A stretch of DNA of 64,000 nt from Pelomonas cellulosilytica (GTDB lineage Bacteria; Pseudomonadota; Gammaproteobacteria; Burkholderiales; Burkholderiaceae_C), in NCBI RefSeq assembly GCF_021353265.1, contig NZ_JAJTWU010000002.1, positions 124,001-188,000 of the forward strand, read 5' to 3'. Shown in pieces: positions 8,380 to 19,501 of this stretch; positions within the stretch are counted from its first letter, which is position 1, and every line of letters starts with the position of its first letter. The notes below the pieces were generated by a model. It saw only the letters and a list, made by a program, of their open reading frames with translations, was not told the DNA's origin and did no database searches. Both the position numbers and the translations under genes were made by a program.

Positions 8380-9195
8380 TTACGCGCTTGGCGTGGTCTT
8401 GTAGAACCAGCGACGCGCGCCCTTGGGCTCGAAATGCGCCCACTGCCCTTCCGGCTGGGCCAGGCGGTCAGCCAGCGCGTAGAGGGCGATCGGGTTCACG
8501 CCCAGGCCGATGTGGCTGGCCGGCACCTCGATGTTCTCCGCCAGCGGCGACGGCTCGTTGACGCTGCAGCGCCAGGCCACGACGCCATCGCTCCTGGAGT
8601 AGATGGACGTCGTGGGCACCGGTGGCGGCTGGCGAATCTGCTCCAGCAGCGCCGGGTCGTGCGCCGCCTTGCCGCTGAGCAGCTCGAAGAAGCGCCAGGC
8701 GTTCGTCGCGCGTGGGTGGCCGGTGAACGGGGTGCCCAGCGTGACGACGCAACGTGTCAGCTCGGGGCATTCCTTGGCCAGCTCGCGGGCGTAGAGGCCG
8801 CCCAGGCTCCAGCCGATGAGGCTGACCTTGCGGTGGTGGCGGCGGTGCAGCGCCTGCAGGTCGTGCTTGATGCGCTCCAGCACGCCGGCACGCGGGCCGA
8901 AGTTGAAGCCCTGGCCCCAGGCTTGCGTCGCGTAGCCGAGCGAATCGAGCAGCGTGCGCAGCGGCGCCGTCGTGACGTCGTTGGCGCCGAGGCCGGGGAA
9001 GACGAATACCGGATGGCCGTCGCCCTGGGGCAGCTTCTTCATCCATGGCAGCGCGGCGAGCAGCGCGGCGTACTCCCACGGCGCGCGGCCTTCGAGCATC
9101 AGCAGCCAGGCGCTCGGCGCCCGCAGCTCGTGGTGCGCGGCGGCGTCGGGCTTGGCGGCGCGGCGTCGGGAGCGCGGGGAGGGGGCGGCGGGCAT
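8380..9195 (-). CDS. Alpha/beta hydrolase
   Basis: 271 residues. After a basic, Pro/Ala-rich N-terminus the alpha/beta hydrolase fold begins at about HPVFVFPGLGAND, an oxyanion-type segment. The nucleophile elbow is GWSLGG, with an Asp in YSRSDGVV and a His in ASHIGLG completing a plausible Ser-Asp-His triad. It resembles lipase-like or PHA-associated hydrolases, but the substrate is unknown. The ATG at 9195 is preferred to an in-frame TTG at 9222. It ends 89 bases before the DUF4184 start on the same strand. Confidence 0.82.
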   Translation of the reverse strand: MPAAPSPRSRRRAAKPDAAAHHELRAPSAWLLMLEGRAPWEYAALLAALPWMKKLPQGDGHPVFVFPGLGANDVTTAPLRTLLDSLGYATQAWGQGFNFGPRAGVLERIKHDLQALHRRHHRKVSLIGWSLGGLYARELAKECPELTRCVVTLGTPFTGHPRATNAWRFFELLSGKAAHDPALLEQIRQPPPVPTTSIYSRSDGVVAWRCSVNEPSPLAENIEVPASHIGLGVNPIALYALADRLAQPEGQWAHFEPKGARRWFYKTTPSA

Positions 9196-9295
9196 GCGGG
9201 GCGGGTGTCGGGCGGGGCGCAACGATGTTAGCCAGCCCGCCCGCGATCTTCGTAGACGCAGCTCCCGGTTTTCCGCCGCGCTGCGCCAGGAATGC

Positions 9296-9628
9296 TCACT
9301 CTTCCGGGACGAAGATCCAGAGCAGGATGTACACCAGTACGCCGCCGCCGAAGGCGAGGAACAGCAGCACGAAGATCAGGCGCCAGATCCAGGAGTCCAG
9401 CCCCGTGGCGCGGGCGATGCCGCCGCAGACGCCGCCGATCCAGCGGTCCACGCGGGCGCGGCGCAGGCCGTTGACCGCGCCGAGGTTGGGGCTGGCCTGC
9501 TGCGAGCCGTAGCCCGGTGTGGCTTGGCCGCCCAGCAGGCGGGCCTTGGCCTTGGCGAACTCCTCGTCGCTCAGCACGCCGCGTGCGTGCAGGTCGGCCA
9601 GCTTGGCGAGTTCGTCGGCGTCGTTCAT
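9296..9628 (-). CDS. PspC domain protein with N-terminal SHOCT segment
   Basis: 110 residues. Residues 5-31 match a SHOCT short oligomerisation motif (LADLHARGVLSDEEFAKAK). The PspC domain follows (about residues 55-108): RRARVDRWIGGVCGGIA, then two hydrophobic stretches ending in WIFVPEE. PspC proteins are inner-membrane stress or phage-shock components. There is no pspA or pspB next to it, so its partner is unknown. Confidence 0.9.
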   Translation of the reverse strand: MNDADELAKLADLHARGVLSDEEFAKAKARLLGGQATPGYGSQQASPNLGAVNGLRRARVDRWIGGVCGGIARATGLDSWIWRLIFVLLFLAFGGGVLVYILLWIFVPEE

Positions 9629-9734
9629 GTCGTGCTCCTTGCGGTGTTGATGGGGCGAAGCCTATCGGGGCAGGGCGCGTGCCGGCCAGTGCGTTGCGAC
9701 AGGCCGTCGATTCGGCAGGATGCGCCCGCGGAAA

Positions 9735-11537
9735 TCAGCGGACGGGCTGCCTGGCCGGGTCCACATCGACGAACTGCCAGAAGTCCAGCCAGAACAGCGG
9801 CCGGTAGTAGCCGCTCATCCACGGCTGCTCCAGGTCGGTGAGGATGCGGTGGACATGCACCTTGTAGGGCATGAAGGCCACGGTGATGCGCTTGGCCTCC
9901 TGGAACAGCGCGTCGCGCTCCGGGCCGTCCGGCAGGGCCTGCATGCGTTCGTACAGCGCGTCGAGGCGGGCGTTCCTGAAGCGGGGGAGGTTCTGCGTGC
10001 CGGAGGCCGGGCCGTAGTAGCGCTGCAGCGCCTCCTGCCCGTCGGGCGACGCCGCGGTGGAGCCCACGGGCCACATCTGGAAGTTGCCCGCCTGCGCCGC
10101 CTTCAGGTTCTCGGGCCATTGCTGGATCTTGATCTGCAGCCTGATGCCGATGGCCCGCAGCGCCTGCTCCCACAACTCGTCCAGGGAGCGGCTCAGCGAG
10201 TCGGGCTGCGTGTTGCGCGTCAGCACGAGCGGGCGGCCATCGGGCAGGTCGCGCCAGCCGTCGCCGTCGCGGTCGACGTAGCCGTACAGGTCCAGCAGCG
10301 CGCGGGCGCGGGCCGGGTCGTAGTCGCTCATCTCGCTCTTGAACGCGGGGTCGTAGCCACTGGTCGCGGGCACGATCGGCGACTGTGCCGGGACGGCCTG
10401 GCCGCGCCGCGCGAGGCGAATCTCCTTGCTCACGTCGTAGGCCAGCGACAGCGCGCGACGCAGCGCGACCTTGTCGGGCGTGACGCCGCCGATGACCGGG
10501 TCGTCGAGGTTGAAGCAGGTCAGCGTCATGTCCGGCGCGACCGTGAAGACGGCTTGCATGCCGCGCCTGGCAAGGTTGGGTGCGAGCTTGCCGCCCGGCG
10601 TGGCCTGCGTGATGAAGGCCTCGGGCACACGCTCGATGAAGTCGTGCTCGTTGTTCAGGAAGGACAGCCAGCGCGGCTGGTCCTCCGTGATGACGTCGAC
10701 GACGACCCGGTCCACCATCGGCAGGCGCCGGCCCTTGAACTTCGCATAGATCGCCTGGGCCTGGGCATCGCCGGGCGCGGGCTGTGCCTCGTAGTGGCGC
10801 TCGCGGTAGGTCGGGTTGCGCTCGAACACCATCTGGGAGCTGCGCCGCCAGGCCTTCAGCACAAAGGGACCGGTGCCCACCGGGTGCTCCATGAGGCGAT
10901 CGCCATAGAACTCGACCACCTCGTGCGCCACCGCGCCGTAGAGGTCGTTGCCCGCGAAGATCGATTCAATGAGCCGCGGCCGCGGGTCGTGCGTGCGCAC
11001 TTGCAGCGTGTAGCGGTCCAGCGCCTTCAGGCCCTCGATCTCGGCGTCGTAGGGGAAGGGCTTCCTGCTCTTGATCACCTGCTCGCGCAGCTCGGTGAGG
11101 CCCACGATGCCGGCTTCCTCGTACACCACCCAGGCCTGCGCGTTGGTGGCAGGGTCGGCGAAGCGCTTGATGCTGTAGACGAAGTCGTCGGCCGTCAGTT
11201 CGCGCTTGCGGCCCTTGAAAGCCGGGTCGTCGGCGAAGTAGATGCCGGGACGCAGCTTGATCCGGAAGGTCCTGAAATCGGCGCTGATCTCAGGCTCGCC
11301 CACCGCCACCAGTGGTACGACCCGGGCCGGGCGGGCCAGCGGGTCGAAGGTGTACGGCGACTCGAAGATGTGGGCCGTGAGCGTGCGCGAGTAGATGTCG
11401 GAGATGCCGGTGGGATCGAAGCCGGTCTCGGCCACGCGGAAGGCGTAGCGCAGCGTCTTCACGGGTGTGGCGGCCGGGGCCGGCGGCGCGGTGGCGAGCG
11501 CCACGCAGGCCGCGAGCGCGGCGAGGAGCAGTTTCAT
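9735..11537 (-). CDS. Family 5 peptide ABC transporter substrate-binding protein (copy 1)
   Basis: 600 residues with a signal peptide (about residues 1-22). It belongs to the SBP_bac_5 family of periplasmic oligopeptide binders. It is closely related throughout to the neighbouring copy: both have RYAF(R/K)VAETGFDP near the N-terminus, KGRKRELTA in the first lobe, and a calcium-loop-like DRDGDGWRDLPDG around residue 430. Its start overlaps the stop of the upstream copy as ATGA, so the two are co-translated. They lie divergent from the permease/ATPase genes at 13475-17311, which presumably form the same importer. The long-lobe form resembles YejA-type binders. Confidence 0.93.
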   Translation of the reverse strand: MKLLLAALAACVALATAPPAPAATPVKTLRYAFRVAETGFDPTGISDIYSRTLTAHIFESPYTFDPLARPARVVPLVAVGEPEISADFRTFRIKLRPGIYFADDPAFKGRKRELTADDFVYSIKRFADPATNAQAWVVYEEAGIVGLTELREQVIKSRKPFPYDAEIEGLKALDRYTLQVRTHDPRPRLIESIFAGNDLYGAVAHEVVEFYGDRLMEHPVGTGPFVLKAWRRSSQMVFERNPTYRERHYEAQPAPGDAQAQAIYAKFKGRRLPMVDRVVVDVITEDQPRWLSFLNNEHDFIERVPEAFITQATPGGKLAPNLARRGMQAVFTVAPDMTLTCFNLDDPVIGGVTPDKVALRRALSLAYDVSKEIRLARRGQAVPAQSPIVPATSGYDPAFKSEMSDYDPARARALLDLYGYVDRDGDGWRDLPDGRPLVLTRNTQPDSLSRSLDELWEQALRAIGIRLQIKIQQWPENLKAAQAGNFQMWPVGSTAASPDGQEALQRYYGPASGTQNLPRFRNARLDALYERMQALPDGPERDALFQEAKRITVAFMPYKVHVHRILTDLEQPWMSGYYRPLFWLDFWQFVDVDPARQPVR

Positions 11538-13333
11538 CGTTGGGTCTGGGCGAGCGCTGTGGTGTCGATGTCGATGTACTTCCAGAAGTCGCGCACGAAC
11601 AGGTTACGGCTGTAGCCGCGCACCCAGGGCTGGGCCATGTCGGTCCAGATGCGGTGCACGTGGAATTTGTACGGCGCATACGCCACCAGCAGGCGCTGGG
11701 CCTCCGTCATCAGCGCCAGGCGCTCAGGGCCGTCGGGCAGCGCCTTCTGCTTCTCGTACAGCGCCTCGAAGGCGGGCAGGTCGAAGCGCGACTTGTTGGC
11801 CTGGCCCTTGGCCTTGCCGGAGCCCAGCGCCAGGAAGGTGTCGCCGTCGGGCGTCGTGCTGAGCCAGCCGACGCCCCACATCTGCAGCTTGCCGGCGTTG
11901 GCCGCCTTCAGCTGTTCGGGCCACTTCGCAATCTTGAAGCGGATGCGGATGCCGATGGCGTCCATGTTCTTCTGCCACTGCTCGGCGAGCTGACGGTTCT
12001 GCGCGTCGGGCGTCGTGGCGTACTCGATCTGAAGCGGCTGTCCGTCGGGCAGGTCGCGCCAGCCGTCGCCGTCGCGGTCCACATAGCCGAAGAGGTCCAG
12101 CAGCGCGCGCGCCTTGGCCGGGTCGAACTCGCTCATCTCGCTCTTGAAGCCCGGGACATAGCCGTAGTTGACGGTCGGGATCGGCCCCTGGCTGGCCACG
12201 GCCTGGCCGCGGCGCACGAGGCGGATCTCCTTGTCCAGGTCCACGGCGAGGTTGATGGCGCGGCGCAGCGCTACCTTCTCCGGCGTGTAGCCGCCGACGA
12301 CCGGGTCCTCCATGTTGAAGTAGCTGAGCGCCACGTCCGATCGCGCGTAGCGCGTCATCGTGATGCCGCGCTTGGCGAGGTTGGGCGCGAGCTTGCCGTT
12401 GGGCATGGCGAGGCCGGTGAAGTCGGCGGGCACCTCCTCGATGAGGTCCGCCTCGCCGCGCAGGAAGGACAGCCAGCGCGGCTGGGCCTCCTCGATGATG
12501 TCGATGACGACGCGGTCGACCAGCGGCAGCTTGCGGCCCTGCAGCGCGGCGACCTCGGCCTTGAGCGTGTCGCTGGCTTCAGGCGGCGCCACCTCGGCGT
12601 AGCGCACGTCGCGGAAGTTCGGGTTCTTCTCCAGCACGATGCGCGAGCTGCGCCGCCACTCGGCCAGGCGCCAGGCATTGGTGCCGACCGGGTGTTCCAT
12701 GACGGCATCGCCATAGAACTCGACGACCTCGCGCGCCACGGCACCGAGGTAGCCGGCGTCGGCCAGCTGATGGATGAAGCGCGGGTCGGCCACGCCGAGC
12801 TTGATCTGCAAGGTGTAGCGGTCCAGCGCCCGCAGGCCTTCCACCTCGCGGTCGTAGTCGAACGGCGTCTTGGCTTTCAACGTGGCCTGGCGCAGCTCGG
12901 ACAGGCCCAGGATCTTCGCGTTCTCCAGCAGGTAGAGGTTGTTGCTCTTCCAGCGCGGGTCGTAGTGGCGCTTGATGCTGTAGACGTAGTCGGCCGCGGT
13001 CAGCTCGCGCTTCCTGCCCTTGAATGCCGGGTCGTCATTGAAGAAGATGCCGGGCTTGACGCGCAGCGTGATCGTCTTGAAGTCGGCGCTGACCTCGGGC
13101 AGCGCCTCGAGCGTGGCCGGGCGCAGCTTGAAGGGGCGGGCGCCGAAGTCGTACTCCAGCGGCGCGTCGAAGATGCCTGCTACGACAATGCGCGAGTACA
13201 GGTCGCTGACCTGCGCGGGGTCGAAGCCCGTCTCCGCCACCTTGAAGGCGTAGCGCAGCTCCTTGTCGGCCGCATGCGCGGCATTCAGGGTGCAGGCCAG
13301 GAGCAGGGTGGACAACAGGGACAGGAGCTTCAT
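11534..13333 (-). CDS. Family 5 peptide ABC transporter substrate-binding protein (copy 2)
   Basis: 599 residues with a signal peptide (MKLLSLLSTLLLACTLNAAHA). It is a paralogue of the downstream copy with the same landmarks, including RYAFKVAETGFDP and DRDGDGWRDLPDG. The upstream frame is open for over a kilobase, but homology starts at the ATG at 13333. It is the first gene of the two-gene binding-protein operon. A candidate promoter and a quasi-palindrome lie just upstream. Two binders for one membrane complex suggest a broadened peptide range. Confidence 0.94.
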   Translation of the reverse strand: MKLLSLLSTLLLACTLNAAHAADKELRYAFKVAETGFDPAQVSDLYSRIVVAGIFDAPLEYDFGARPFKLRPATLEALPEVSADFKTITLRVKPGIFFNDDPAFKGRKRELTAADYVYSIKRHYDPRWKSNNLYLLENAKILGLSELRQATLKAKTPFDYDREVEGLRALDRYTLQIKLGVADPRFIHQLADAGYLGAVAREVVEFYGDAVMEHPVGTNAWRLAEWRRSSRIVLEKNPNFRDVRYAEVAPPEASDTLKAEVAALQGRKLPLVDRVVIDIIEEAQPRWLSFLRGEADLIEEVPADFTGLAMPNGKLAPNLAKRGITMTRYARSDVALSYFNMEDPVVGGYTPEKVALRRAINLAVDLDKEIRLVRRGQAVASQGPIPTVNYGYVPGFKSEMSEFDPAKARALLDLFGYVDRDGDGWRDLPDGQPLQIEYATTPDAQNRQLAEQWQKNMDAIGIRIRFKIAKWPEQLKAANAGKLQMWGVGWLSTTPDGDTFLALGSGKAKGQANKSRFDLPAFEALYEKQKALPDGPERLALMTEAQRLLVAYAPYKFHVHRIWTDMAQPWVRGYSRNLFVRDFWKYIDIDTTALAQTQR

Positions 13334-13365
13334 CGCGGCGCGCTGGGCTGGAGCGGAAGTGGCGC

Positions 13366-13393
13366 AGTCTAGTAAACCTGGCCTGCGAGCGAA
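13366..13393 (-). promoter_or_regulatory. Candidate promoter of the binding-protein operon
   Basis: On the minus strand TTCGCT (13393-13388) and TAGACT (13371-13366) are separated by 16 bases and lie 33 bases before the ATG at 13333. The -10 hexamer is good and the -35 moderate for a sigma-70 promoter. The -35 lies inside the quasi-palindrome at 13384-13406. No experimental support; this is inferred from consensus only. Confidence 0.35.
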
Positions 13394-13406
13394 CGCGTTG
13401 CTCGCA
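13384..13406. promoter_or_regulatory. Quasi-palindrome, candidate operator
   Basis: TGCGAGC (13384-13390) is repeated in inverted form as GCTCGCA (13400-13406). Between them lies one G and the perfect 8-base palindrome AACGCGTT (13392-13399). The 23-base element sits in the divergent gap between the binding-protein operon and the permease operon and overlaps a candidate -35 box, a position suited to a repressor. Confidence 0.45.
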
Positions 13407-13433
13407 TAGACTTCGGCCCGTTTCCCCTGTGTG

Positions 13434-13453
13434 ACCCCGCGCCGACGCGGGGT
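13434..13453 (+). promoter_or_regulatory. Leader hairpin ahead of the permease gene
   Basis: ACCCCGC (13434-13440) and GCGGGGT (13447-13453) form a perfect 7-bp stem with a 6-base loop, 21 bases before the permease ATG at 13475. The region after it is TTCGTGGTTTATAGGAG, which includes the ribosome-binding site. It may modulate translation or be part of the promoter; no function is shown. Confidence 0.35.
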
Positions 13454-13474
13454 TCGTGGTTTATAGGAGCCCCG

Positions 13475-14413
13475 ATGGCGGCCTACCTCGTCCGTCGCCT
13501 GTGGCAGATGATCCCGACCCTGCTGGGCGTCGTGCTGCTGGTGTTCTTCCTGTTCAAGTACTTCGGCAGCGACCCGGCCGTCATCCTCGGCGGCATGAAC
13601 GCCAGCCCCGAGCAGATCGCCTCGATCCGCGAGCAGTTGGGCCTCGACAAGCCGGTCTGGGAGCAGCTGCTGATCTTCCTGAAGCAGATCGTCACCTTCG
13701 ACTGGGGCAAGAGCTGGGCGACGCAGGAGCCGGTGGCCAACCTGTTCGCCACGCGGCTGCCGGCCACGCTGACGATTACGCTGCCCATCCTGGTGCTGGA
13801 GGTGCTGCTGGCCATCCCGTTCGCGCTGGGCGTGGCGACGGTGCGCGGCAGCCTGACCGACCGCGCGGTCATGGTGTGCACGACGGTCGCGGTGTCGATC
13901 TCGCTGCTGGTCTACGTGATCCTGGCGCAGTACGTCTTCGCCTTCCGGCTCGGCTGGTTCCCGGTGCAGGGCTGGACGGCCAGCCACTGGACCAACCTGA
14001 CGACCTATGCGCCGCTGCCGGTGATGATCGCCGTGGCGGTGTCGCTGGCGCCGCAGATCCGGCTGTACCGCAGCTTCTTCCTGGACGAGCTGGGTCACGA
14101 CTACGTGCGCACCGCGCGGGCCAAGGGCCTGAGCGAGCGGACGGTGTTGCTGAAGCATGTGCTCCGGAATGCGCTGATTCCCATCCTGACCAATGTGGCG
14201 GTGCTGTTGCCGGGGGTGTTGGTGGGGTCCTTCCTGATCGAGGTGTTCTTCTCGATCCCCGGCCTCGGGCGCGAGCTGCTGCTGGCGGTGAACCGGGGGG
14301 ACTACCCGGTTATCCAGGCGTTCGCGATCTATCTGGCGGCGTTGACGATGGTGGTCAACCTGGTCGTGGATGTCCTGTACAAGCTGGTCGACCCGCGGGT
14401 GGTGCTGAAGTGA
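13475..14413 (+). CDS. Peptide ABC transporter permease (DppB/YejB type)
   Basis: 312 residues with six predicted membrane helices. The N-terminus MAAYLVRRLWQMIPTLLGV is characteristic of DppB/OppB permeases. The cytoplasmic EAA-type coupling loop is at about residues 208-235 (DYVRTARAKGLSE...HVLRNALIP). AGGAG lies 7 bases upstream of the ATG (13466-13470 region). It is the first gene of a permease-permease-ATPase operon, divergent from two binding proteins. Confidence 0.95.
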   Translation: MAAYLVRRLWQMIPTLLGVVLLVFFLFKYFGSDPAVILGGMNASPEQIASIREQLGLDKPVWEQLLIFLKQIVTFDWGKSWATQEPVANLFATRLPATLTITLPILVLEVLLAIPFALGVATVRGSLTDRAVMVCTTVAVSISLLVYVILAQYVFAFRLGWFPVQGWTASHWTNLTTYAPLPVMIAVAVSLAPQIRLYRSFFLDELGHDYVRTARAKGLSERTVLLKHVLRNALIPILTNVAVLLPGVLVGSFLIEVFFSIPGLGRELLLAVNRGDYPVIQAFAIYLAALTMVVNLVVDVLYKLVDPRVVLK

Positions 14414-14498
14414 TGGGCGGGCTGGTTCTCCGTTGCTCTGGCCTGGCGGCAATTCCCGGCAAGGGCCGGTCCACAACGACATATTTTCCGAAGCAGCC

Positions 14499-15601
14499 AT
14501 GAGCGCCGCGATCACCCCCAATGCGCCGGCAGTGCCGGCCGCCTCGCCGACGCAAAGCCACGGCGTCTGGTACGCCGCCTGGCGCCGCCTCAGGACCGAC
14601 CGCGTCGGCCTCGTCGCCATGGCTGTCGTCATCGCCTTCCTCGCGCTGGTGCTGCTCGCCGCCACCGACCTGATCGCCAGCGGCTGGCAGCGCGAGATCG
14701 GTGTGCCCAACGCGCCGCCCACCTTCGTCGGCCCGCAGCCGCAGGAAGACACCGGCCCCATCGCCGTGCCCCACGGACCCAACGTCGACCTGTCTGACAT
14801 CGACCCCCTCGCGCCCCGCTATGCCGAATGGGCCGAGCGCGCCAAGGCCTTCAAGACCGAGGAGGCGCCCAAGGCCCAGACGCTGCCGCTTGGCGGCGAC
14901 CGGCTGGGCCGCGACGTGCTGGCCAAGGTCATCAAGGGCGCCGAGGTGTCCATCGTCGTCGGCCTGCTCGGCGCCGTCGTCACGACGCTGATCGGGACCG
15001 TGCTCGGCGCGCTGTCGGGCTTCTTTGGCGGCAAGGTGGGCGACCTGCTGGAGTGGGTCTACAACGTCTTCACCGCCATCCCCTACATCGTGCTGCTGTT
15101 CGCCTTCGCCGCCGTCGCGCAGCACATGGACCTCGGCGCGCTGGACGCCGCCATCGGCCGCTCCAGCCGCCAGGTGTTGATGGTGGCGCTCATTCTCGCC
15201 TTCACCGGCTGGACCGGCATCTACCGGCTGATCCGCGCCGAGTTCATCAAGCACCGCGTGCGCGAGTACGTTCGCTCCGCCGAGGCCATCGGCGCGTCGC
15301 AGGGGGCGCGCATCTTCCGGCACATCCTGCCCAACGTGTCCCACGTGGCGCTCGTCCAGCTGTCGCTGCACGTCGTCAGCTTCATCAAGAGCGAGGTCAT
15401 CCTGAGCTACCTGGGCCTGGGCGTCGGCGTGGACCAGGTCAGCTGGGGCACGATGCTCAGCGAGGCGCAGAACGAGCTCATCCTCGGCTATTGGTGGCAG
15501 CTGGCCGCCGTCACGGCCTTCATGGCCGTCTTCGTCACCGCGTTCGCGCTGTTCACCGATGCGCTCAGAGATGCGCTCGATCCCAAGCTGAGGGGCCTGG
15601 A

Positions 15602-15605
<4 letters not shown>
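14499..15605 (+). CDS. Peptide ABC transporter permease (DppC/YejE type)
   Basis: 368 residues, longer than typical DppC (about 300). A hydrophilic insert of roughly 80 residues after the first helix (about residues 60-140) holds the GGDRLGRDVLAKV segment that precedes the transport core. The coupling loop is EYVRSAEAIGASQGARIFRHILPN. The ATG at 14499 is chosen by the family N-terminus (WRRLRTDRVGL). The stop overlaps the ATPase start as ATGA. The long insert and the fused ATPase downstream resemble the yejABEF layout. Confidence 0.92.
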
Positions 15606-17311
<1,706 letters not shown>

Positions 17312-17422
17312 GAGGCGCAGCGTGCAATCTGGACGCTCCGGCACCCGCGGCTCGCGGCCAGCGGCCCGAAACGCGATGAAATGAGCCGTCCGGGATCACG
17401 AACTCCCGCCCATCCGCCCGAG

Positions 17423-19501
17423 ATGCACCGACTCCAGGCACTCCGATCGATGTCCTGCGCAGGGCTGGCGGGGTTGCTGCTTGCCGCCTGCGCCCCCGCG
17501 GGCGACGACCCCGCGGCCGCGCGAGCGCCCGCCGCTGCCACGCAGGCCGATCCGGGCCTGGCCACGGAACTCGATCGCATCGAACGCGCCGCTCGCGCCA
17601 AGCCGGCCGAGTACGAACTGACGCTGCGGCGCCGCGCCGAGGCACTGCCGCGCGACAGTGCCGACCGGCTCGACGTGCTCGCATTGCGCGGTCTGCTGGC
17701 GGCGCAGGCCGGCGACAGGCCGCTCAGCGAGGAGCTCGCGCGGCAGCTGCGCAACTGGCCAGCCGGCGCGCAGCGCGCCGAAGCCGCCGTGGCCGCCGCC
17801 TATGTGACGGGCGAGTACCAGCGGGGGCGCGGCAATCTGCGCGAGGCCCGCAAGCACCTGGCGGCCGTCGACGCTGAGCAGCTGGCCGCGGCTGGCCGCA
17901 TCCACCGCTGGCGCTACCACCTGTTGCTGGCCACGACCAGCGGCGATGCCGGAGAGCTTGACGCCGCGCTGACCGAAGGCCACAACGCGCTGCGCCTGGC
18001 CCAGCAGATCGGCCAGCCCTGGCGCGTCGCGCTGTCCTATTCAGGACTGGCCTTCACGACGCTGCGTGCCGACACGCCGGCGCGCGCGCGGCAGATCGTC
18101 GCCCAGGCGCTGACCGAGGCGCTGAAGGACCCGGACCCGATGACGCTGAACCAGGTGCACACGATGCGCGGCATCGTGCACGCCGACGACAGCGACGCCG
18201 GCATCACCCTGCAGGCCTATGCCGATGCGCTGGACCAGGCAGCCCAGGCCGGCGCCGATTCGGTGCGGGCGCTGGGGCTGGCCAACTTCGCCGATCACCA
18301 CCTGCGCCAGGGACATCCGGCGCGCGCGCTGGAGCTGGCCGAGCAGGCGCTGCCGCTCGCGCAGGCCACGCGCAACGTCAACGCCGAGATCGTCGCGCGT
18401 TCCAACATCGGTCTGGCCAAGATCGCGCTCGGCCGCCTGGCCGAAGGCAGTGCCGAGGCCCGCGCTTCCATCGTGATGGACGAGCAGCAGGGGGCCATCG
18501 CCTATGCGTCGGACGAGTGGAAGGAGCTGGCCGGCTACCTGGAGCGCGCGGGCGACCTGGCCGGCGCCGTCGGCGCCTGGCGGGAGCACCGCCGCCTGGC
18601 CGACACCGTGTTGCGCGACCAGACCCGCCAGTTGCTGCTGGAGGCCCAGGAGCGCCAGGACGCCGAGCAGCGCGCCCGCGACATCGAGCTGCTCAACCGC
18701 GACAACGCGCTCAAGGCCGAGCAGGTGCAGCAGCGCAACCTCGCGCTGATGCTGTGGTCGGCGCTGGGTGGCTGCGTGCTGGTGTCGCTGGGCCTGCTGT
18801 ACCAGGCCTTCCGCCGCGTGCGGCGCACCAACGCCGCGCTGGTGCACAGCAACGCCTCGCTGCAGCGCCAGAGCGAGACCGACCCGCTGACCGGCCTGGC
18901 CAACCGCCGCCACTTCCAGTCGGCCATCCGCCAGTTCAGCGGGTCGGACGGTCTGGCGGCCAGCTTCTTCCTCATCGACGTCGACCATTTCAAGCGCATC
19001 AACGACGGCTTCGGCCACGCGGCCGGCGACGCCGTGCTGGCCGACATCGCGCGGCGGCTGCGCGAGGCCGTGCGCGACGACGACCTCATCGTGCGCTGGG
19101 GCGGCGAGGAATTCCTCATCGTCGCCCGCGCGCGGGACGGCATGTCGGCGCCGCAGCTGGCCCAGCGCCTGCTAGACCTCATCGGCGGCCGGCCGGTGGA
19201 GCGCGACGGCCGCCGCATCGCCGTCACCGCGTCGATCGGCTTCGTCAGCCTGCCGGTGCCACCGCACGGCCTGCGGCTGTCGTGGGAGCGCGCCATCGAC
19301 CTGGTCGACACCGTCATGTACCTGGCCAAGGCCCACGGCCGCAACAAGGCCTATGGCGTGGAGCGCATCCACGCGGCCGACGCCGAGGCCGCTGCCGCGC
19401 TGACGGTGCGGCTGGAAGCCGCCTGCAGCGAAGGCCTGGTCGCGTTGACGGCGCTCAGCGGCCCTTCCACCACCGGCGGTGGCCGGACCACCTCGCCATG
19501 A
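17423..19501 (+). CDS. TPR-containing membrane diguanylate cyclase (lipoprotein signal)
   Basis: 692 residues. The N-terminus has a lipobox (LLLAAC, Cys23), then a long helical TPR-like region (about residues 60-410), a coiled-coil and a membrane helix (about 432-455), and a GGDEF domain. The active-site motif is GGEEF at 560-564, with an inhibitory RxxD (RDDD) at 551-554, so the enzyme should make c-di-GMP and be product-inhibited. The ATG at 17423 is preferred because it puts the lipobox at a normal distance; ATGs at 17381 and 17450 are possible. The stop overlaps the next cyclase gene. Confidence 0.88.
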   Translation: MHRLQALRSMSCAGLAGLLLAACAPAGDDPAAARAPAAATQADPGLATELDRIERAARAKPAEYELTLRRRAEALPRDSADRLDVLALRGLLAAQAGDRPLSEELARQLRNWPAGAQRAEAAVAAAYVTGEYQRGRGNLREARKHLAAVDAEQLAAAGRIHRWRYHLLLATTSGDAGELDAALTEGHNALRLAQQIGQPWRVALSYSGLAFTTLRADTPARARQIVAQALTEALKDPDPMTLNQVHTMRGIVHADDSDAGITLQAYADALDQAAQAGADSVRALGLANFADHHLRQGHPARALELAEQALPLAQATRNVNAEIVARSNIGLAKIALGRLAEGSAEARASIVMDEQQGAIAYASDEWKELAGYLERAGDLAGAVGAWREHRRLADTVLRDQTRQLLLEAQERQDAEQRARDIELLNRDNALKAEQVQQRNLALMLWSALGGCVLVSLGLLYQAFRRVRRTNAALVHSNASLQRQSETDPLTGLANRRHFQSAIRQFSGSDGLAASFFLIDVDHFKRINDGFGHAAGDAVLADIARRLREAVRDDDLIVRWGGEEFLIVARARDGMSAPQLAQRLLDLIGGRPVERDGRRIAVTASIGFVSLPVPPHGLRLSWERAIDLVDTVMYLAKAHGRNKAYGVERIHAADAEAAAALTVRLEAACSEGLVALTALSGPSTTGGGRTTSP

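Noticed and set aside
11534-14800. A 1088-codon minus-strand frame including the second binding protein.
   Set aside because: Only the last 599 codons are homologous to a known family; the rest lies opposite the permease genes.
14828-15601. An upstream extension of the fused ATPase frame.
   Set aside because: It overlaps the second permease in another frame and has no ABC homology; the ATGA start at 15602 fits the family.
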